Positions 18,219-26,220 of a stretch of 64,000 bases of DNA are shown piece by piece. The notes beneath the pieces are model-generated. The model did no database searches, was not told the DNA's origin, and saw only the letters and a list, made by a program, of their open reading frames with translations. The stretch lies in the NCBI RefSeq assembly GCF_004683965.1, contig NZ_CP038436.1:2542001-2606000 (forward strand), written 5' to 3'. Position 1 is the first letter of the stretch; each line of letters starts with the position of its first letter. A program made the translations under genes and the position numbers. Origin of the DNA: Nocardioides seonyuensis (lineage in GTDB: Bacteria; Actinomycetota; Actinomycetes; Propionibacteriales; Nocardioidaceae).

Positions 18219-18523
18219 CCGCCACCCGGTCGGCGCGAGCCCGGAAGGCCGGGGTCGAGGCGGGCGCGCTCGCAGACGTGAGCATCGACCTCGACGCCGA
18301 GGACCAGTTCGTCTACAAGATCGCCTGCACGGTGTGCAAGGCCAAGGGCCACCGCGCGTGGTCGACCCTTCGCAAGGGCGAGGACAACGGCTACCTCGCC
18401 GCTATGGACCGCTGGACGTTCCACCTGGTGGAGAAGCACCCGGACGCGACCGCGCCCTGCCTGTCGTACCTCCCGGCTGCGCAGCAGCGGCTGCACGAGC
18501 GCCGCGAGGGTCCTACCAGGTGA
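18215..18523 (+). CDS. Small protein with C2H2-like zinc-finger pattern, last gene of the pseudouridine operon
   Basis: A 102-residue protein that I cannot name. Its GTG overlaps the psuG stop (GTGA), so it is coexpressed with the pathway. The centre contains Cys38-x2-Cys41 and His70-x4-His75 around 'ACTVCKAKGHRAW' and 'WTFHLVEKHPD', a spacing that could bind one zinc ion as a C2H2-like finger. A further Cys82 follows. The first 30 residues are basic, then acidic, and probably disordered. The 3' end overlaps the convergent amphi-Trp gene by 11 bases (18513-18523). A nucleic-acid-binding or regulatory role is possible but unproven. Confidence 0.75.
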   Translation: MTATRSARARKAGVEAGALADVSIDLDAEDQFVYKIACTVCKAKGHRAWSTLRKGEDNGYLAAMDRWTFHLVEKHPDATAPCLSYLPAAQQRLHERREGPTR

Positions 18524-18728
18524 GCTCGATCTCCAGCTCGTTCTCCTCGCCGAGCTCGACCTCGATCTTCAGCTCGACCTCGTCGGGCACGCTCACGGTG
18601 ACCTGACGGCCCTCGCGCTGGAACGACACCGAGTTGTTGCTGGAGAGCGAGTCTGCGAGGGCACGCAGCTGGGCGGCGGCCTCCTCGCGGCGCATGCGCT
18701 TGGTCTCCGCGATCTCGAACAGGTCCAT
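18513..18728 (-). CDS. Amphi-Trp domain-containing small protein
   Basis: A 71-residue protein of the amphi-Trp family (TIGR04354-like). It has an N-terminal 'LFEIAETKRMRREEAAAQLRALADSLSSNNSV' helix and a strand-rich, acidic C-terminus ending 'LEIELTW' with the terminal tryptophan that names the family. Function is unknown in the literature known to me. ATG 18728 has an excellent ribosome site (GGAGGAG seven bases upstream), which overrides longer in-frame starts. Confidence 0.85.
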   Translation of the reverse strand: MDLFEIAETKRMRREEAAAQLRALADSLSSNNSVSFQREGRQVTVSVPDEVELKIEVELGEENELEIELTW

Positions 18729-18829
18729 GTCGTCTCCTCCGGTGAAGTGCTGTCCTGACGAAACGTACCGAGCGGTCCCAGCGGTGTCTGCGCCGACGGT
18801 CTGCATCGACACTGCTCGCAGCCCGCGGG

Positions 18830-18835
18830 TAGCGT
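18830..18835 (+). promoter_or_regulatory. -10 box TAGCGT of a predicted leaderless promoter
   Basis: TAGCGT lies 7 bases before ATG 18843 but only 1 base before ATG 18837. It therefore argues for the second ATG as the true start of the small gene. Confidence 0.5.
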
Positions 18836-18842
18836 CATGGAG

Positions 18843-19151
18843 ATGCCGCAAGATGCCACCCCTGACGACCACACCACCGACGACATGGCCATCGACGACA
18901 TGGTCCGCGAGTCAGCGCTGCAGCTGTGGGCGGCCGCGCAGACCGACTTCGACCCGTTCGAGGTGCCGCCGGAGGAGTGGGGCCCGAACATCGTGCCCGT
19001 CCGGGACGCCGACATCGCCCACGACACCCGCCGGGACGTCGACGACGTACGCGCCTCGCTGCGGCGCCTGGACGGGTCGCGGCTCGTCCTCGCCGAGGAC
19101 GCCGGCGACCTCGTGGTGGCCAGGATCATCCCGGACGACGTGCCGCTGTAG
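18843..19151 (+). CDS. Hypothetical acidic 102-residue protein
   Basis: Acidic protein with no family I recognise: an Asp-rich first 20 residues, then 'ESALQLWAAAQTDFDPFEVPPEEWGPNIVPVRDADIAHDTRRDVDDVRASLRRLDGSRLV' and a hydrophobic strand at the end. Codon positions show the strong third-position G/C bias of the real genes around it, and a TANNNT box stands 7 bases before ATG 18843. A second ATG at 18837 is too near that box. It is divergent from the amphi-Trp gene across about 110 bases. Confidence 0.6.
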   Translation: MPQDATPDDHTTDDMAIDDMVRESALQLWAAAQTDFDPFEVPPEEWGPNIVPVRDADIAHDTRRDVDDVRASLRRLDGSRLVLAEDAGDLVVARIIPDDVPL

Positions 19152-19318
19152 ACCCCGACTGCCGCGCGTGGGATCGCGCACGGCTGCAACGTCCCGACTT
19201 CCCATCTGTCCCGGAGCGTTCGGGACTCCGGACCCGTGCGTGGCGCGGGAGAGGCGCCCATCCTGAGCTGCATCTGGTCCGGGGAGAGGCTCCGGGACAA
19301 GTCGAAGGGGACGACGTG

Positions 19319-20767
19319 ATGCACACATCCACAGGCACGGTGATCCTGGTCGGCTGGGCATTCGTCGTGCCGCTGCTCCCGGCCGTCCCGGCGAGCGCCG
19401 CCGAGGCGATGTGCGAGGGCCGGGCCGCGACGCACATCGGCACGGAGGGGGACGACGTGCTCGTCGGGACCGATGGCGACGACGTGATGGTCGGTCTGGG
19501 AGGCGATGACACCGTGTCCGGGCTCCTCGGCAACGACGTCATCTGCGGTGATGCGGGGTCGGACCGTCTGGCAGGCATGGCGGGCGACGACCGGATCCTG
19601 GGTGGGCGCGACAGCGACGCCGGTGGCGATGTCATCTGGCCGGGAACGGGCAGTGACCACGTCGATGCCGGTCTCGATCCACTGACTCTGGAGGACTACT
19701 CCGTCCCGGCGGACACCATCAAGTACGAAGACCTCCTCGAGGCCGGCGTTGCGGGTGGGATCCGCGTCGATCTCTCCACGGCTGCCCTGGGTGGGCTGGG
19801 CGTCGTGGTGGAGCCGTCGGGCACCGACCACGTCGTCGTGGCCGAGCTCCTGGCCATCGTGGGCACCCGTGAGGCGGACGTGATGATCGGCTCGGCGTAC
19901 CCCGACGTGCTGGCGGGTCGCGGCGGCGCGGACCAGATCGACGGTGGCGGCGGACATGATGCCCTCTACGCCGACTACTCGGACAACGACGTGCTCCCGG
20001 AAGCCGACGGCCCGGACGAGATCGACGGAGGACCAGGCAGCGACTGGATCGTCCTGGGGCGGGCCGGGGGTACGGCGCGCGGCGGGGAGGATCCCGACCA
20101 CCTCGCGGCCGGTCCGGCGAGCGGCCAGGCCGATCTCCATGGTGAGGACGGGGCGGACGAGATCCTCGTCGCAGCCACGGAGGACGTCGACGTCGAGGGT
20201 GGCGCCGGCCGGGACAGCATCGTCCTGGGCCTCACTCCCGGGTCGCGCGGCATCTCGCTGGACGGAGGCAGCTCGAACGATCTCGCCCTTCTCCACGTGC
20301 GCAACGCCGGTTTCCCGCAGGGATCCACCATCACCGTGGACCTGGCCCGCCGCGTGCTCCACACCGGCATGCGGGCCGGTCGGTTGCACAGCCTCGAGCT
20401 CATGGGGTTCATCGGCAAGGACGAGCAATGGCGGGTCCGTGGCACCCACCGCAACGAGAGCGTCCTGCTGCGCGGCGGGCGCGGCCTGGAGGCCCGGATG
20501 GGCGGAGGGCGCGACACCGTCGTCGGCACGCGTGGCCCCGACGTCCTGGACATGGGTGGTGGCCGTGACTTCGCCAACGGCCGCCAAGGGAGGGACACCT
20601 GCCTTGCTGCCGAGCGGGTCCGGAGCTGCGAGAACGTGCGCGGCGGCCGGTCGGACCGCGCGGTGCGCCAGGCGCGTGAGCAGGCACGCGATGCGCTCGG
20701 GGGCGTCGTGCCCCGGACCAGTGCGGTGCCTCGCCTGCCGGTAGGCGGGTCCGGGCTGCACGAGTGA
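19319..20767 (+). CDS. Secreted RTX-type calcium-binding repeat protein
   Basis: Exported 482-residue protein. ATG 19319 follows an AAGGGGA ribosome site and begins a signal peptide that ends around 'PAVPASAAEA'. Residues about 40-110 contain glycine-aspartate nonapeptide repeats (GTEGDDVLVG, GTDGDDVMVG, GLGGDDTVSG, GDAGSDRLAG, GMAGDDRILG), the calcium-binding beta-roll pattern. A second block follows near residue 185-260 and a third near the C-terminus ('GTRGPDVLDMGGGRDFANGRQGRD'). No protease, lipase or adhesin domain is evident, and the protein is far shorter than RTX toxins. The role may be structural or calcium-dependent at the surface. Confidence 0.85.
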   Translation: MHTSTGTVILVGWAFVVPLLPAVPASAAEAMCEGRAATHIGTEGDDVLVGTDGDDVMVGLGGDDTVSGLLGNDVICGDAGSDRLAGMAGDDRILGGRDSDAGGDVIWPGTGSDHVDAGLDPLTLEDYSVPADTIKYEDLLEAGVAGGIRVDLSTAALGGLGVVVEPSGTDHVVVAELLAIVGTREADVMIGSAYPDVLAGRGGADQIDGGGGHDALYADYSDNDVLPEADGPDEIDGGPGSDWIVLGRAGGTARGGEDPDHLAAGPASGQADLHGEDGADEILVAATEDVDVEGGAGRDSIVLGLTPGSRGISLDGGSSNDLALLHVRNAGFPQGSTITVDLARRVLHTGMRAGRLHSLELMGFIGKDEQWRVRGTHRNESVLLRGGRGLEARMGGGRDTVVGTRGPDVLDMGGGRDFANGRQGRDTCLAAERVRSCENVRGGRSDRAVRQAREQARDALGGVVPRTSAVPRLPVGGSGLHE

Positions 20768-20778
20768 TGGAGCCCAGA

Positions 20779-20784
20779 TAGCGT
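20779..20784 (+). promoter_or_regulatory. -10 box TAGCGT of a predicted leaderless promoter
   Basis: TAGCGT ends 6 bases before ATG 20791, so the MBL-fold gene is probably transcribed from its start codon. Confidence 0.5.
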
Positions 20785-20790
20785 CCCCGC

Positions 20791-21729
20791 ATGCGTGTGA
20801 AGCTCGGCCGCCCCTCCCTCGACCCCTACCGTCAGCGGTTCGACGTGCCGGAGGCCGACGCGGGGCCGAGCGTGACGTTCCTCGGGGTCTCCACGCTGCT
20901 CTTCGACGACGGTGAGGCGGCTGTGATGTTCGACGGCTTCTTCTCCCGCCCCTCGCTCGCGAAGGTGGCCCTGCGCCCGCTGCGCCCCGACGTCCGCCGC
21001 ATCGACGCGGCCCTCGACCGGCTGGGCCTCGGACCGCGCGTGGGACAACGGCGCCTCGAGGCGGTCGTCCCGGTCCACACCCACTACGACCACGCCCAGG
21101 ACTCGGCCGAGGTCGCCCGACGCACGGGCGCGGTGCTCGTCGGCGGTGAGTCGACGGCAAACCTCGGGCGCGGGGGCGGGCTGCCGGAGGAGCGGCTGCG
21201 GACGGTCACCTCCGGTGAGTCGGTGCCGTACGGCGCCTGGTCGTTGACGCTGTTCGCCTCCCGGCACTGCCCTCCCGACCGCTACCCCGGAGAGATCACC
21301 CAGCCACTGGTCCCGCCGGCCCGGGCGAGCGCCTACAGCTGCGGGGAGGCCTGGGCCGTGCTCGTCGAGCACGTCAGCGGACGCACCGCACTGGTGCAGG
21401 GGAGTGCAGGGTTCGAGCCCGGGCTGCTCGACGACCGGGAGGCGCAGGTGGCCTACCTCGGGGTGGGTCAGCTGGGCATCCAGGACCAGGGCTACATCGA
21501 GTCCTACTGGGCCCACACCGTCGGGACCCTCGGCTGCCGACGGGCGGTCCTCACGCACTGGGACGACTTCTTCCGCCCGTTGGACCAGCCGCTGCGCGCG
21601 CTGCCCTTCGCCGGGGACGACCTCGACGCGACCATGCGGGTGCTCGAGCCGCTCGCAGCGGCAGGCGGCACCGCCCTCCACTTCCCCACGGTGTGGCGCC
21701 GCGAGGACCCGTGGCAGGGCCTGGGGTGA
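20791..21729 (+). CDS. Metallo-beta-lactamase-fold hydrolase
   Basis: A 312-residue hydrolase. The metal site is visible as 'VVPVHTHYDHAQDSAEVARRTGAVLVGGEST' (His-x-His-x-Asp-His), with later 'FASRHCPPDRYP' and the C-terminal 'VLTHWDDFFRPL' histidine. The opening 'GPSVTFLGVSTLLFDDGEAAVMFDGFF' is the usual first strand pair of the fold. No signal peptide is seen, so it is cytosolic. The substrate is unknown. It converges with the SRPBCC gene, the stops being four bases apart. Confidence 0.88.
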   Translation: MRVKLGRPSLDPYRQRFDVPEADAGPSVTFLGVSTLLFDDGEAAVMFDGFFSRPSLAKVALRPLRPDVRRIDAALDRLGLGPRVGQRRLEAVVPVHTHYDHAQDSAEVARRTGAVLVGGESTANLGRGGGLPEERLRTVTSGESVPYGAWSLTLFASRHCPPDRYPGEITQPLVPPARASAYSCGEAWAVLVEHVSGRTALVQGSAGFEPGLLDDREAQVAYLGVGQLGIQDQGYIESYWAHTVGTLGCRRAVLTHWDDFFRPLDQPLRALPFAGDDLDATMRVLEPLAAAGGTALHFPTVWRREDPWQGLG

Positions 21730-21732
21730 CCC

Positions 21733-22206
21733 TCAGTCCCTCGAGAAGTGGGCGCGCAGTCGGCGCTGGCGGTGCTTGAAGAACAGGTCGACCACCCGTG
21801 CGAGCACCGCCGACAGACCCGGGACCGGCAGCCGTGGTTCGAGGACGACGCGGTCATGCACGCGCGTGCCACCGGGGACCGGCGTCAACGTCCGCTCGTG
21901 CTCCCAGCGGCTCATGCTCAGCATCGTGGACCGCTCCAGGAAGCGACGGCCCGGATCGATCTCGACGATGGTCAGGTCGTCGTAGTCGAACGGGACGACC
22001 CCGAGGAGCCGCAGCCAGGCGCGCCCGAGCGGTCGCCCGAGCGGGACTGTCTCGACCGTCAGTCCCCTCGCCGCGCGGGGCATCGTCATCGTCATCCAGG
22101 GCCGCATCTCGTGGTTGATCCCCTCGGGGTCGACCACTCGATCCCACACCGCTGCGGGCGGGCTCGGGACGTCGACATGGTTCTCGACAGTCCGGGCCCC
22201 CGTCAC
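21733..22206 (-). CDS. SRPBCC/START-like ligand-binding protein
   Basis: A 157-residue protein of the Bet v1-like SRPBCC superfamily. Evidence is the opening 'VENHVDVPSPPAAVWDRVVDPEGINHEMRPWMTMTMP', central 'IVEIDPGRRFLERSTMLSMSRWEHERTLTPVPGGTRVHDRVVLEPRL' and a long C-terminal helix ending 'FKHRQRRLRAHF'. The GTG start overlaps the stop of the acyl-CoA dehydrogenase gene (GTGA), so it is the last gene of the four-gene operon read leftwards from 25307. It may bind a hydrophobic pathway intermediate. Confidence 0.82.
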   Translation of the reverse strand: MTGARTVENHVDVPSPPAAVWDRVVDPEGINHEMRPWMTMTMPRAARGLTVETVPLGRPLGRAWLRLLGVVPFDYDDLTIVEIDPGRRFLERSTMLSMSRWEHERTLTPVPGGTRVHDRVVLEPRLPVPGLSAVLARVVDLFFKHRQRRLRAHFSRD

Positions 22207-23351
22207 AGCCCGAGCATCCGGCCGATGATCTCCTTCTGGATCTCGGTGGTGCCGCCGTAGATCGTCTGGATGCGGGAGTCGGTGTAGGCCTTGGAGATGG
22301 GGTACTCCGACATGTAGCCGAAGCCGCCGTGCAGCTGGACCCCGGAGTTGACCGCCCGGAGCTGCAGCTCGGTGGTCCACCACTTCGCCATCGAGGCGAT
22401 GGTCGTGTCAGCGGTGCCGGCGTTCAGGCGCATCACGCAGTCGTTGATGAAGACACGTGCGATGTGGGCCTCGGTGGCCATCTCGGCCAGCATGAAGCGG
22501 TTGTGCTGGAACTTGCCGATCGGCTTGCCGAACGCCTCCCGCTCCTTGGCGTAGGCCAGGCACATGTCCAGGACGCTCTCGACCGCGGCCACCGCGACGC
22601 AGGCGATGGAGATCCGCTCCTGGGGGAGGTTCTCCATCAGCGAGATGAAGCCCGAGCCCTCGGCGCCGAGCAGGTTCTCCTTCGGCACGTGGACGTCGGT
22701 GAAGGACAGCTCGGCGGTGTCCTGGGCGTGCAGACCCATCTTGTCCAGGTTGCGGCCGCGCTCGAAGCCCTCCATGCCACGCTCCACGACGAGCAGCGAG
22801 ATGCCCTGGTAGCCGGCGTCGGGGTCGGTGCGGCAGACCACGACGACCAGGTCGGAGAGGATGCCGTTGCTGATGAACGTCTTCGAGCCGTTGAGCACGT
22901 AGTGGTCGCCCGCGTCCACGGCCGTCGTACGGATGCCCTGCAGGTCGGACCCTGCGCCGGGCTCGGTCATCGCGATCGCGCTGATGATCTCACCCGACAC
23001 CAGTCCGGGCAGCCAGCGCTGCTTCTGCTCCTCGGTCCCGAGCGAGCTGATGTAGGGCACGATGACGTCGGTGTGGACCGTGAACCCCGGCCCGGAAGCC
23101 CCGACACGCGTGGCCTCCTCGGCGAGGACCATGTTGTAGCGGAAGTCCTTGATGCCGGCGCCGCCGTACTGCTCGTCGACGTCGAAGCAGAGCAGGCCGG
23201 CCTCCCCGGCCTTCGTCCAGACCTCGCGATCCACGACCCCGGCGGCCTCCCACTTCTCGTGGTGGGGGACGACCTCGCGCTCGTAGAAGGTGCGTGCGGT
23301 GGCACGGAAGTCCTCGTGCTCCTGCTCGAGGATGCTGGGGCGGTCAGGCAC
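22203..23351 (-). CDS. Acyl-CoA dehydrogenase
   Basis: FAD-dependent dehydrogenation of an acyl-CoA thioester. The 382-residue length is canonical. The protein has 'IAMTEPGAGSDLQGIRTTAVDAGDHYVLNGSKTFISNG' (FAD and substrate contacts), 'FGKPIGKFQHNRFMLAEMATEAHIARVF' and 'LQLRAVNSGVQLHGGFGYMSEYPISKAYTDSRIQTIYGGTTEIQKEIIGRML', whose Glu in 'GGTTEIQ' is in the usual catalytic-base region. Its GTG overlaps the end of the MpaB-family gene by eight bases. The specific chain length or substrate cannot be read from sequence. Confidence 0.95.
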   Translation of the reverse strand: MPDRPSILEQEHEDFRATARTFYEREVVPHHEKWEAAGVVDREVWTKAGEAGLLCFDVDEQYGGAGIKDFRYNMVLAEEATRVGASGPGFTVHTDVIVPYISSLGTEEQKQRWLPGLVSGEIISAIAMTEPGAGSDLQGIRTTAVDAGDHYVLNGSKTFISNGILSDLVVVVCRTDPDAGYQGISLLVVERGMEGFERGRNLDKMGLHAQDTAELSFTDVHVPKENLLGAEGSGFISLMENLPQERISIACVAVAAVESVLDMCLAYAKEREAFGKPIGKFQHNRFMLAEMATEAHIARVFINDCVMRLNAGTADTTIASMAKWWTTELQLRAVNSGVQLHGGFGYMSEYPISKAYTDSRIQTIYGGTTEIQKEIIGRMLGL

Positions 23352-24270
23352 TGGCGGTGCTCCTGTTCATGTGTTCAGCCCTGTGGGTGTGGGCGTTGAG
23401 GTCGTCGAGCATGGAGAGGGGCCCGAGCTGAGTGAGGGTGTGCCCGCCCGGGTAGGTCGTGGCCTTGTGCAGCGCGGGCTCCTGGCGCGGGGCGGCGAAC
23501 CGCATGGCCAGGGCGCGCAGGCGCAACCCGCGCTTCGCGGCGGAGGCGAGCCAGTCGGGCTGGCGGGGTAGGCCGAGCGCGGTGAGCAGCGGCTCGTCCA
23601 TGAGCGCCAGCACCATGCGTCGTACGGCGGGACGCGCGGGCGCCGCCGTCGTCTGCCGCGCGATCTCGATCGACGCCTCGGCCAGCGCGGTGTTGGCCGG
23701 GTCGGGGGCGAAGTGCTCACGCTCGTAGTCGACGAGCAGCTGCAGGTAGCCGTCGTAGGTCGAGGGAAGCCCCTTGATCCCCATCAGCTCGCCGAACCGC
23801 GTCGTCACGCGGGTCATCGCGGCGACCTCCTTGGGGTCCAGCGGCCGCCAGCCGTAGGCCGAGATCCAGCGCACCGGACCGACGAGCGTCGTCGCCAGCA
23901 CGTAGGCGAACTCGTGGTTCGGGATGTCGTAGTGGCCGTGGATCCGGTTGAGCCGGCGGACGGCGGCGTGGCCGCGCTCGGAGTCGATGCCCTCGATCGT
24001 GGACTCCTCGCCGATCAGGAGGGTGTCGTCGTAGCGCTTGATGCCGTGCTTCTCGAACTCGCCGGTCGCGTGGAGCAGCCGGCTGATCGAGGGGACGCCG
24101 TAGTCGCGCATGAACGCGATGCCGGTGCCCTGGAGGTAGTCCCACGGGAACTCGTGACGGGCGGTGAGGTTGACGATCTCGTCGTGGTCGACCTCCGGGT
24201 CCAGGGCCTGGATCCGGCGGAGGTTGTCGTAGCGACGGGGATGGGCCAGCGCAGGGCCCGGTCGTCTCAC
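23344..24270 (-). CDS. MpaB-family (DUF2236) oxygenase
   Basis: A protein of about 308 residues of the MpaB/rubber-oxygenase-like family. Members studied (MpaB', latex-clearing protein) are heme-dependent oxygenases that cleave long-chain lipids or polyisoprene. Visible blocks are 'FPWDYLQGTGIAFMRDYGVPSISRLLHATGEFEKHGIKRYDDT', 'DIPNHEFAYVLATTLVGPVRWISAYGWRPL' and 'FGELMGIKGLPSTYDGYLQLLVDYE'. I choose GTG 24270, whose codon overlaps the stop of the LLM gene (GTGA), matching the other junction in this operon; ATG 24279 adds three residues and is also possible. The operon context suggests oxidation of a lipid-like substrate. Confidence 0.85.
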   Translation of the reverse strand: MRRPGPALAHPRRYDNLRRIQALDPEVDHDEIVNLTARHEFPWDYLQGTGIAFMRDYGVPSISRLLHATGEFEKHGIKRYDDTLLIGEESTIEGIDSERGHAAVRRLNRIHGHYDIPNHEFAYVLATTLVGPVRWISAYGWRPLDPKEVAAMTRVTTRFGELMGIKGLPSTYDGYLQLLVDYEREHFAPDPANTALAEASIEIARQTTAAPARPAVRRMVLALMDEPLLTALGLPRQPDWLASAAKRGLRLRALAMRFAAPRQEPALHKATTYPGGHTLTQLGPLSMLDDLNAHTHRAEHMNRSTASA

Positions 24271-25307
24271 GAGACCCATTCCTTCACCTGCGCGATGGTC
24301 GCGGCAGGGTCTTCGGTGGCGGGGGTGAGGCCCAGGTTGGTGACGCCGGCCTCCCTGAAGGCGGCGAGCCGCTCCTTGACGTACGACGCCGGCCCGACGA
24401 GGTTGGCCGCCTCGAGCCAGTCGGTGGGGATGAGGGCCTCCGCCTCCTTCTTCTTGCCCGAGAGGTAGAGGTCCTGGATCTTGGCCGCCTCCTCCTCGTA
24501 GCCGTAGGCGACGGCGACGTCGTTGTAGAAGTTCTTGCCCTTCGCGCCCATCCCGCCGACGTAGAGCGCGAAGACCGGGCGTGCGAAGTCGAGAAGAGCC
24601 TTGGTCTCCGGCCCCTCTCCGATCGCGACCATGGCGTTGGCGTTGATCTCCAGGGGCGCCAGGTCGCCCGGTCGCTTGGCCTTGCCTGCCTCGAGGGAGT
24701 CGCCCCACACGAGGTGGGCCTTCTCGGGGTGGAACAGGTGGGGGATCCAGCCGTCGGCGATCTCGGCGGCCTGCTCGACGGACTTGGGGCCCAGGGCCGC
24801 GATGTAGATCGGGATCGAGTCGCGCTCGGGGCGGGTCAGCAGCTTCAGCGGCTTGCCCAGGCCGGTGACGGCGCCGTGCTCCTTGGTCAACGGGAGGTGG
24901 AACTGCCCGTCGGCGGTGAGCGGCTCGCGCTTGAGGCCGCGCCGGATGATGTCGATGACCTCGGCGGTGCGGGCCAGCGGCTTGGAGTAGGGGACGCCGT
25001 GGAAGCCCTCGATGACCTGGGGTCCGCTCGCGCCGAGGCCCAGGATCGCCCGGCCGCCGGAGACGTTGTCGAGTCCGGCGGCGGTCTGCAGCAGCGCACC
25101 GGGGGTGCGTGAGTAGATGTTGAGGATCGCCGACCCGATCTCGATGGTCTCGGTCTTGGCGGCGAGGTAGCCCATGAGCGTGGGGGAGTCGAACCCGTAG
25201 GCCTCCGCGACCCAGACCGTGTCGAGCCCCGCCTTCTCGAGCTCGCCGACCTGGTCGGCCGCCTCCCGGGGATTGCCGGCGTACATCAGGGGCATCGAGA
25301 GCTTCAT
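24267..25307 (-). CDS. LLM-class F420-dependent oxidoreductase
   Basis: Luciferase-like TIM-barrel enzyme of 346 residues, of the group that normally uses F420 as hydride carrier. Evidence: 'LEKAGLDTVWVAEAYGFDSPTLMGYLAAKTETIEIGSAILNIYSRTPGALLQTAAGLDNVSGGRAILGLGASGPQVIEGFHGVPY' and 'IPIYIAALGPKSVEQAAEIADGWIPHLF'. It is the first gene of a coupled operon with an oxygenase, an acyl-CoA dehydrogenase and an SRPBCC protein. A perfect inverted repeat (25317-25337) lies ten bases before the ATG, and CACAGT followed seven bases later by the ATG may be a leaderless -10. Confidence 0.92.
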   Translation of the reverse strand: MKLSMPLMYAGNPREAADQVGELEKAGLDTVWVAEAYGFDSPTLMGYLAAKTETIEIGSAILNIYSRTPGALLQTAAGLDNVSGGRAILGLGASGPQVIEGFHGVPYSKPLARTAEVIDIIRRGLKREPLTADGQFHLPLTKEHGAVTGLGKPLKLLTRPERDSIPIYIAALGPKSVEQAAEIADGWIPHLFHPEKAHLVWGDSLEAGKAKRPGDLAPLEINANAMVAIGEGPETKALLDFARPVFALYVGGMGAKGKNFYNDVAVAYGYEEEAAKIQDLYLSGKKKEAEALIPTDWLEAANLVGPASYVKERLAAFREAGVTNLGLTPATEDPAATIAQVKEWVS

Positions 25308-25316
25308 GCCGCCAAC

Positions 25317-25337
25317 TGTGACAGCAGTACTGTCACA
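25317..25337. promoter_or_regulatory. Perfect 8-bp-arm operator before the LLM operon
   Basis: TGTGACAG and CTGTCACA are exact inverted repeats separated by five bases. They stand ten bases upstream of the first ATG of the minus-strand operon, where the -10 region should be. The size and position fit a dimeric TetR- or GntR-type repressor, but no such regulator gene is nearby. Confidence 0.65.
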
Positions 25338-25364
25338 ATCGCAAGGAGGTGTCCGGAACGGACC

Positions 25365-25400
25365 GCGGGACGGTCCCGGCTCATGCCGGGACCGCCCCGC
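25365..25400 (-). terminator. Hairpin terminator downstream of the first secreted paralogue
   Basis: A 16-bp stem with one mismatch (inner part CGGTCCCGGC / GCCGGGACCG) closes a TCAT loop. It lies about 45 bases beyond the stop of the minus-strand gene at 25446. No T tract. Confidence 0.6.
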
Positions 25401-25445
25401 GGGCGCGTGAGTCTGGTCTGTGGGACCGAGCTCTGTGGGACTCAG

Positions 25446-26051
25446 TCAGGAGAGCGTGATCTTCATGGTGTTCTTGGGCCCGGAGAGCAGGGTGCTGATC
25501 ACCTTCGTGGTGGCCCGGCCGCAGTCCTCGAACTTGGGCAGGGCGTAGCTCGAGCTGAACGTCGTCGAGCCGCCGATGTTGATCGGGCCGCGCAGGCTGG
25601 CGGTGGCAGGCGTCGCCGTGGTGCAGGATCCGCTCACGAGGTTGAGGGACGGAGCGAACACCGGACGGATCGCCACGACCTGGACGTCGAAGGACGCGCT
25701 GGCCTGGGCCTTGCTCCTGGCGAGGTCGACCGAGCCGGTGACGGGAGCGGCCTGGTGCAGCGCCACGCTCACGTCGGCGAGCGGGATCTGCCCGAGGTTC
25801 AGCGTCTTGCTCGCCGTCGGGAAGGTCAGGTCGCCGGTCATGGCGCCGGAGGCGCTGTCGATCTGGGCGACGAGGCTGCCGGTGGGAAGCGAGACCGTGG
25901 CCCCGACCTTCTTCAACGTGGTCGTGGTCGCGACGTCCCAGCTGAGGTCGAGGACCTCGGCCTGGGCCGGTGCGGCCGCGAACGGGACCGCGAGCGCGAG
26001 GCCGAGCGTCGAACCCGCGAGCGTGCGGACGAGCATGCGTGTGCTGATCAT
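25446..26051 (-). CDS. Secreted protein of unknown function, paralogue 1
   Basis: A 201-residue exported protein. ATG 26051 follows a GGGGAGGG ribosome site and gives a signal peptide ending near 'AAAPAQAEV'. The mature protein begins 'LDLSWDVATTTTLKKVGATVSLPTGSLVAQID' and contains 'IRPVFAPSLNLVSGSCTT' and 'ALPKFEDCGRATTKVISTLLSGPKNTMKITLS'. Two cysteines probably form one disulfide. The strand-rich pattern suggests a beta sandwich. A second copy of the same family lies immediately upstream at 26221-26832 with a terminator hairpin between, so the genes are separate transcription units of a tandem duplication. No function is known to me. Confidence 0.82.
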   Translation of the reverse strand: MISTRMLVRTLAGSTLGLALAVPFAAAPAQAEVLDLSWDVATTTTLKKVGATVSLPTGSLVAQIDSASGAMTGDLTFPTASKTLNLGQIPLADVSVALHQAAPVTGSVDLARSKAQASASFDVQVVAIRPVFAPSLNLVSGSCTTATPATASLRGPINIGGSTTFSSSYALPKFEDCGRATTKVISTLLSGPKNTMKITLS

Positions 26052-26162
26052 CGTGTGGTCCCTCCCCAGGGAAAAGCTTGTGGACCAGCACGGTCCCGCG
26101 TTTGTTACTGGCGAGTCAACCAACGCGCTCCCATGCTGAGACGAGCCTGGCCCCGGGACGCC

Positions 26163-26198
26163 GCAGGGCGTGCTCGACCGAGGTCGAGCACGCCCTGC
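26163..26198 (-). terminator. Perfect 16-bp hairpin between the secreted paralogues
   Basis: GCAGGGCGTGCTCGAC pairs exactly with GTCGAGCACGCCCTGC over a CGAG loop. It lies 22 bases past the stop of the gene at 26221 on the minus strand and upstream of the next copy. It is a strong intrinsic-type hairpin without T tract. Confidence 0.75.
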
Positions 26199-26220
26199 GA
26201 GGTGAAGCGTGGGGCTGCGA

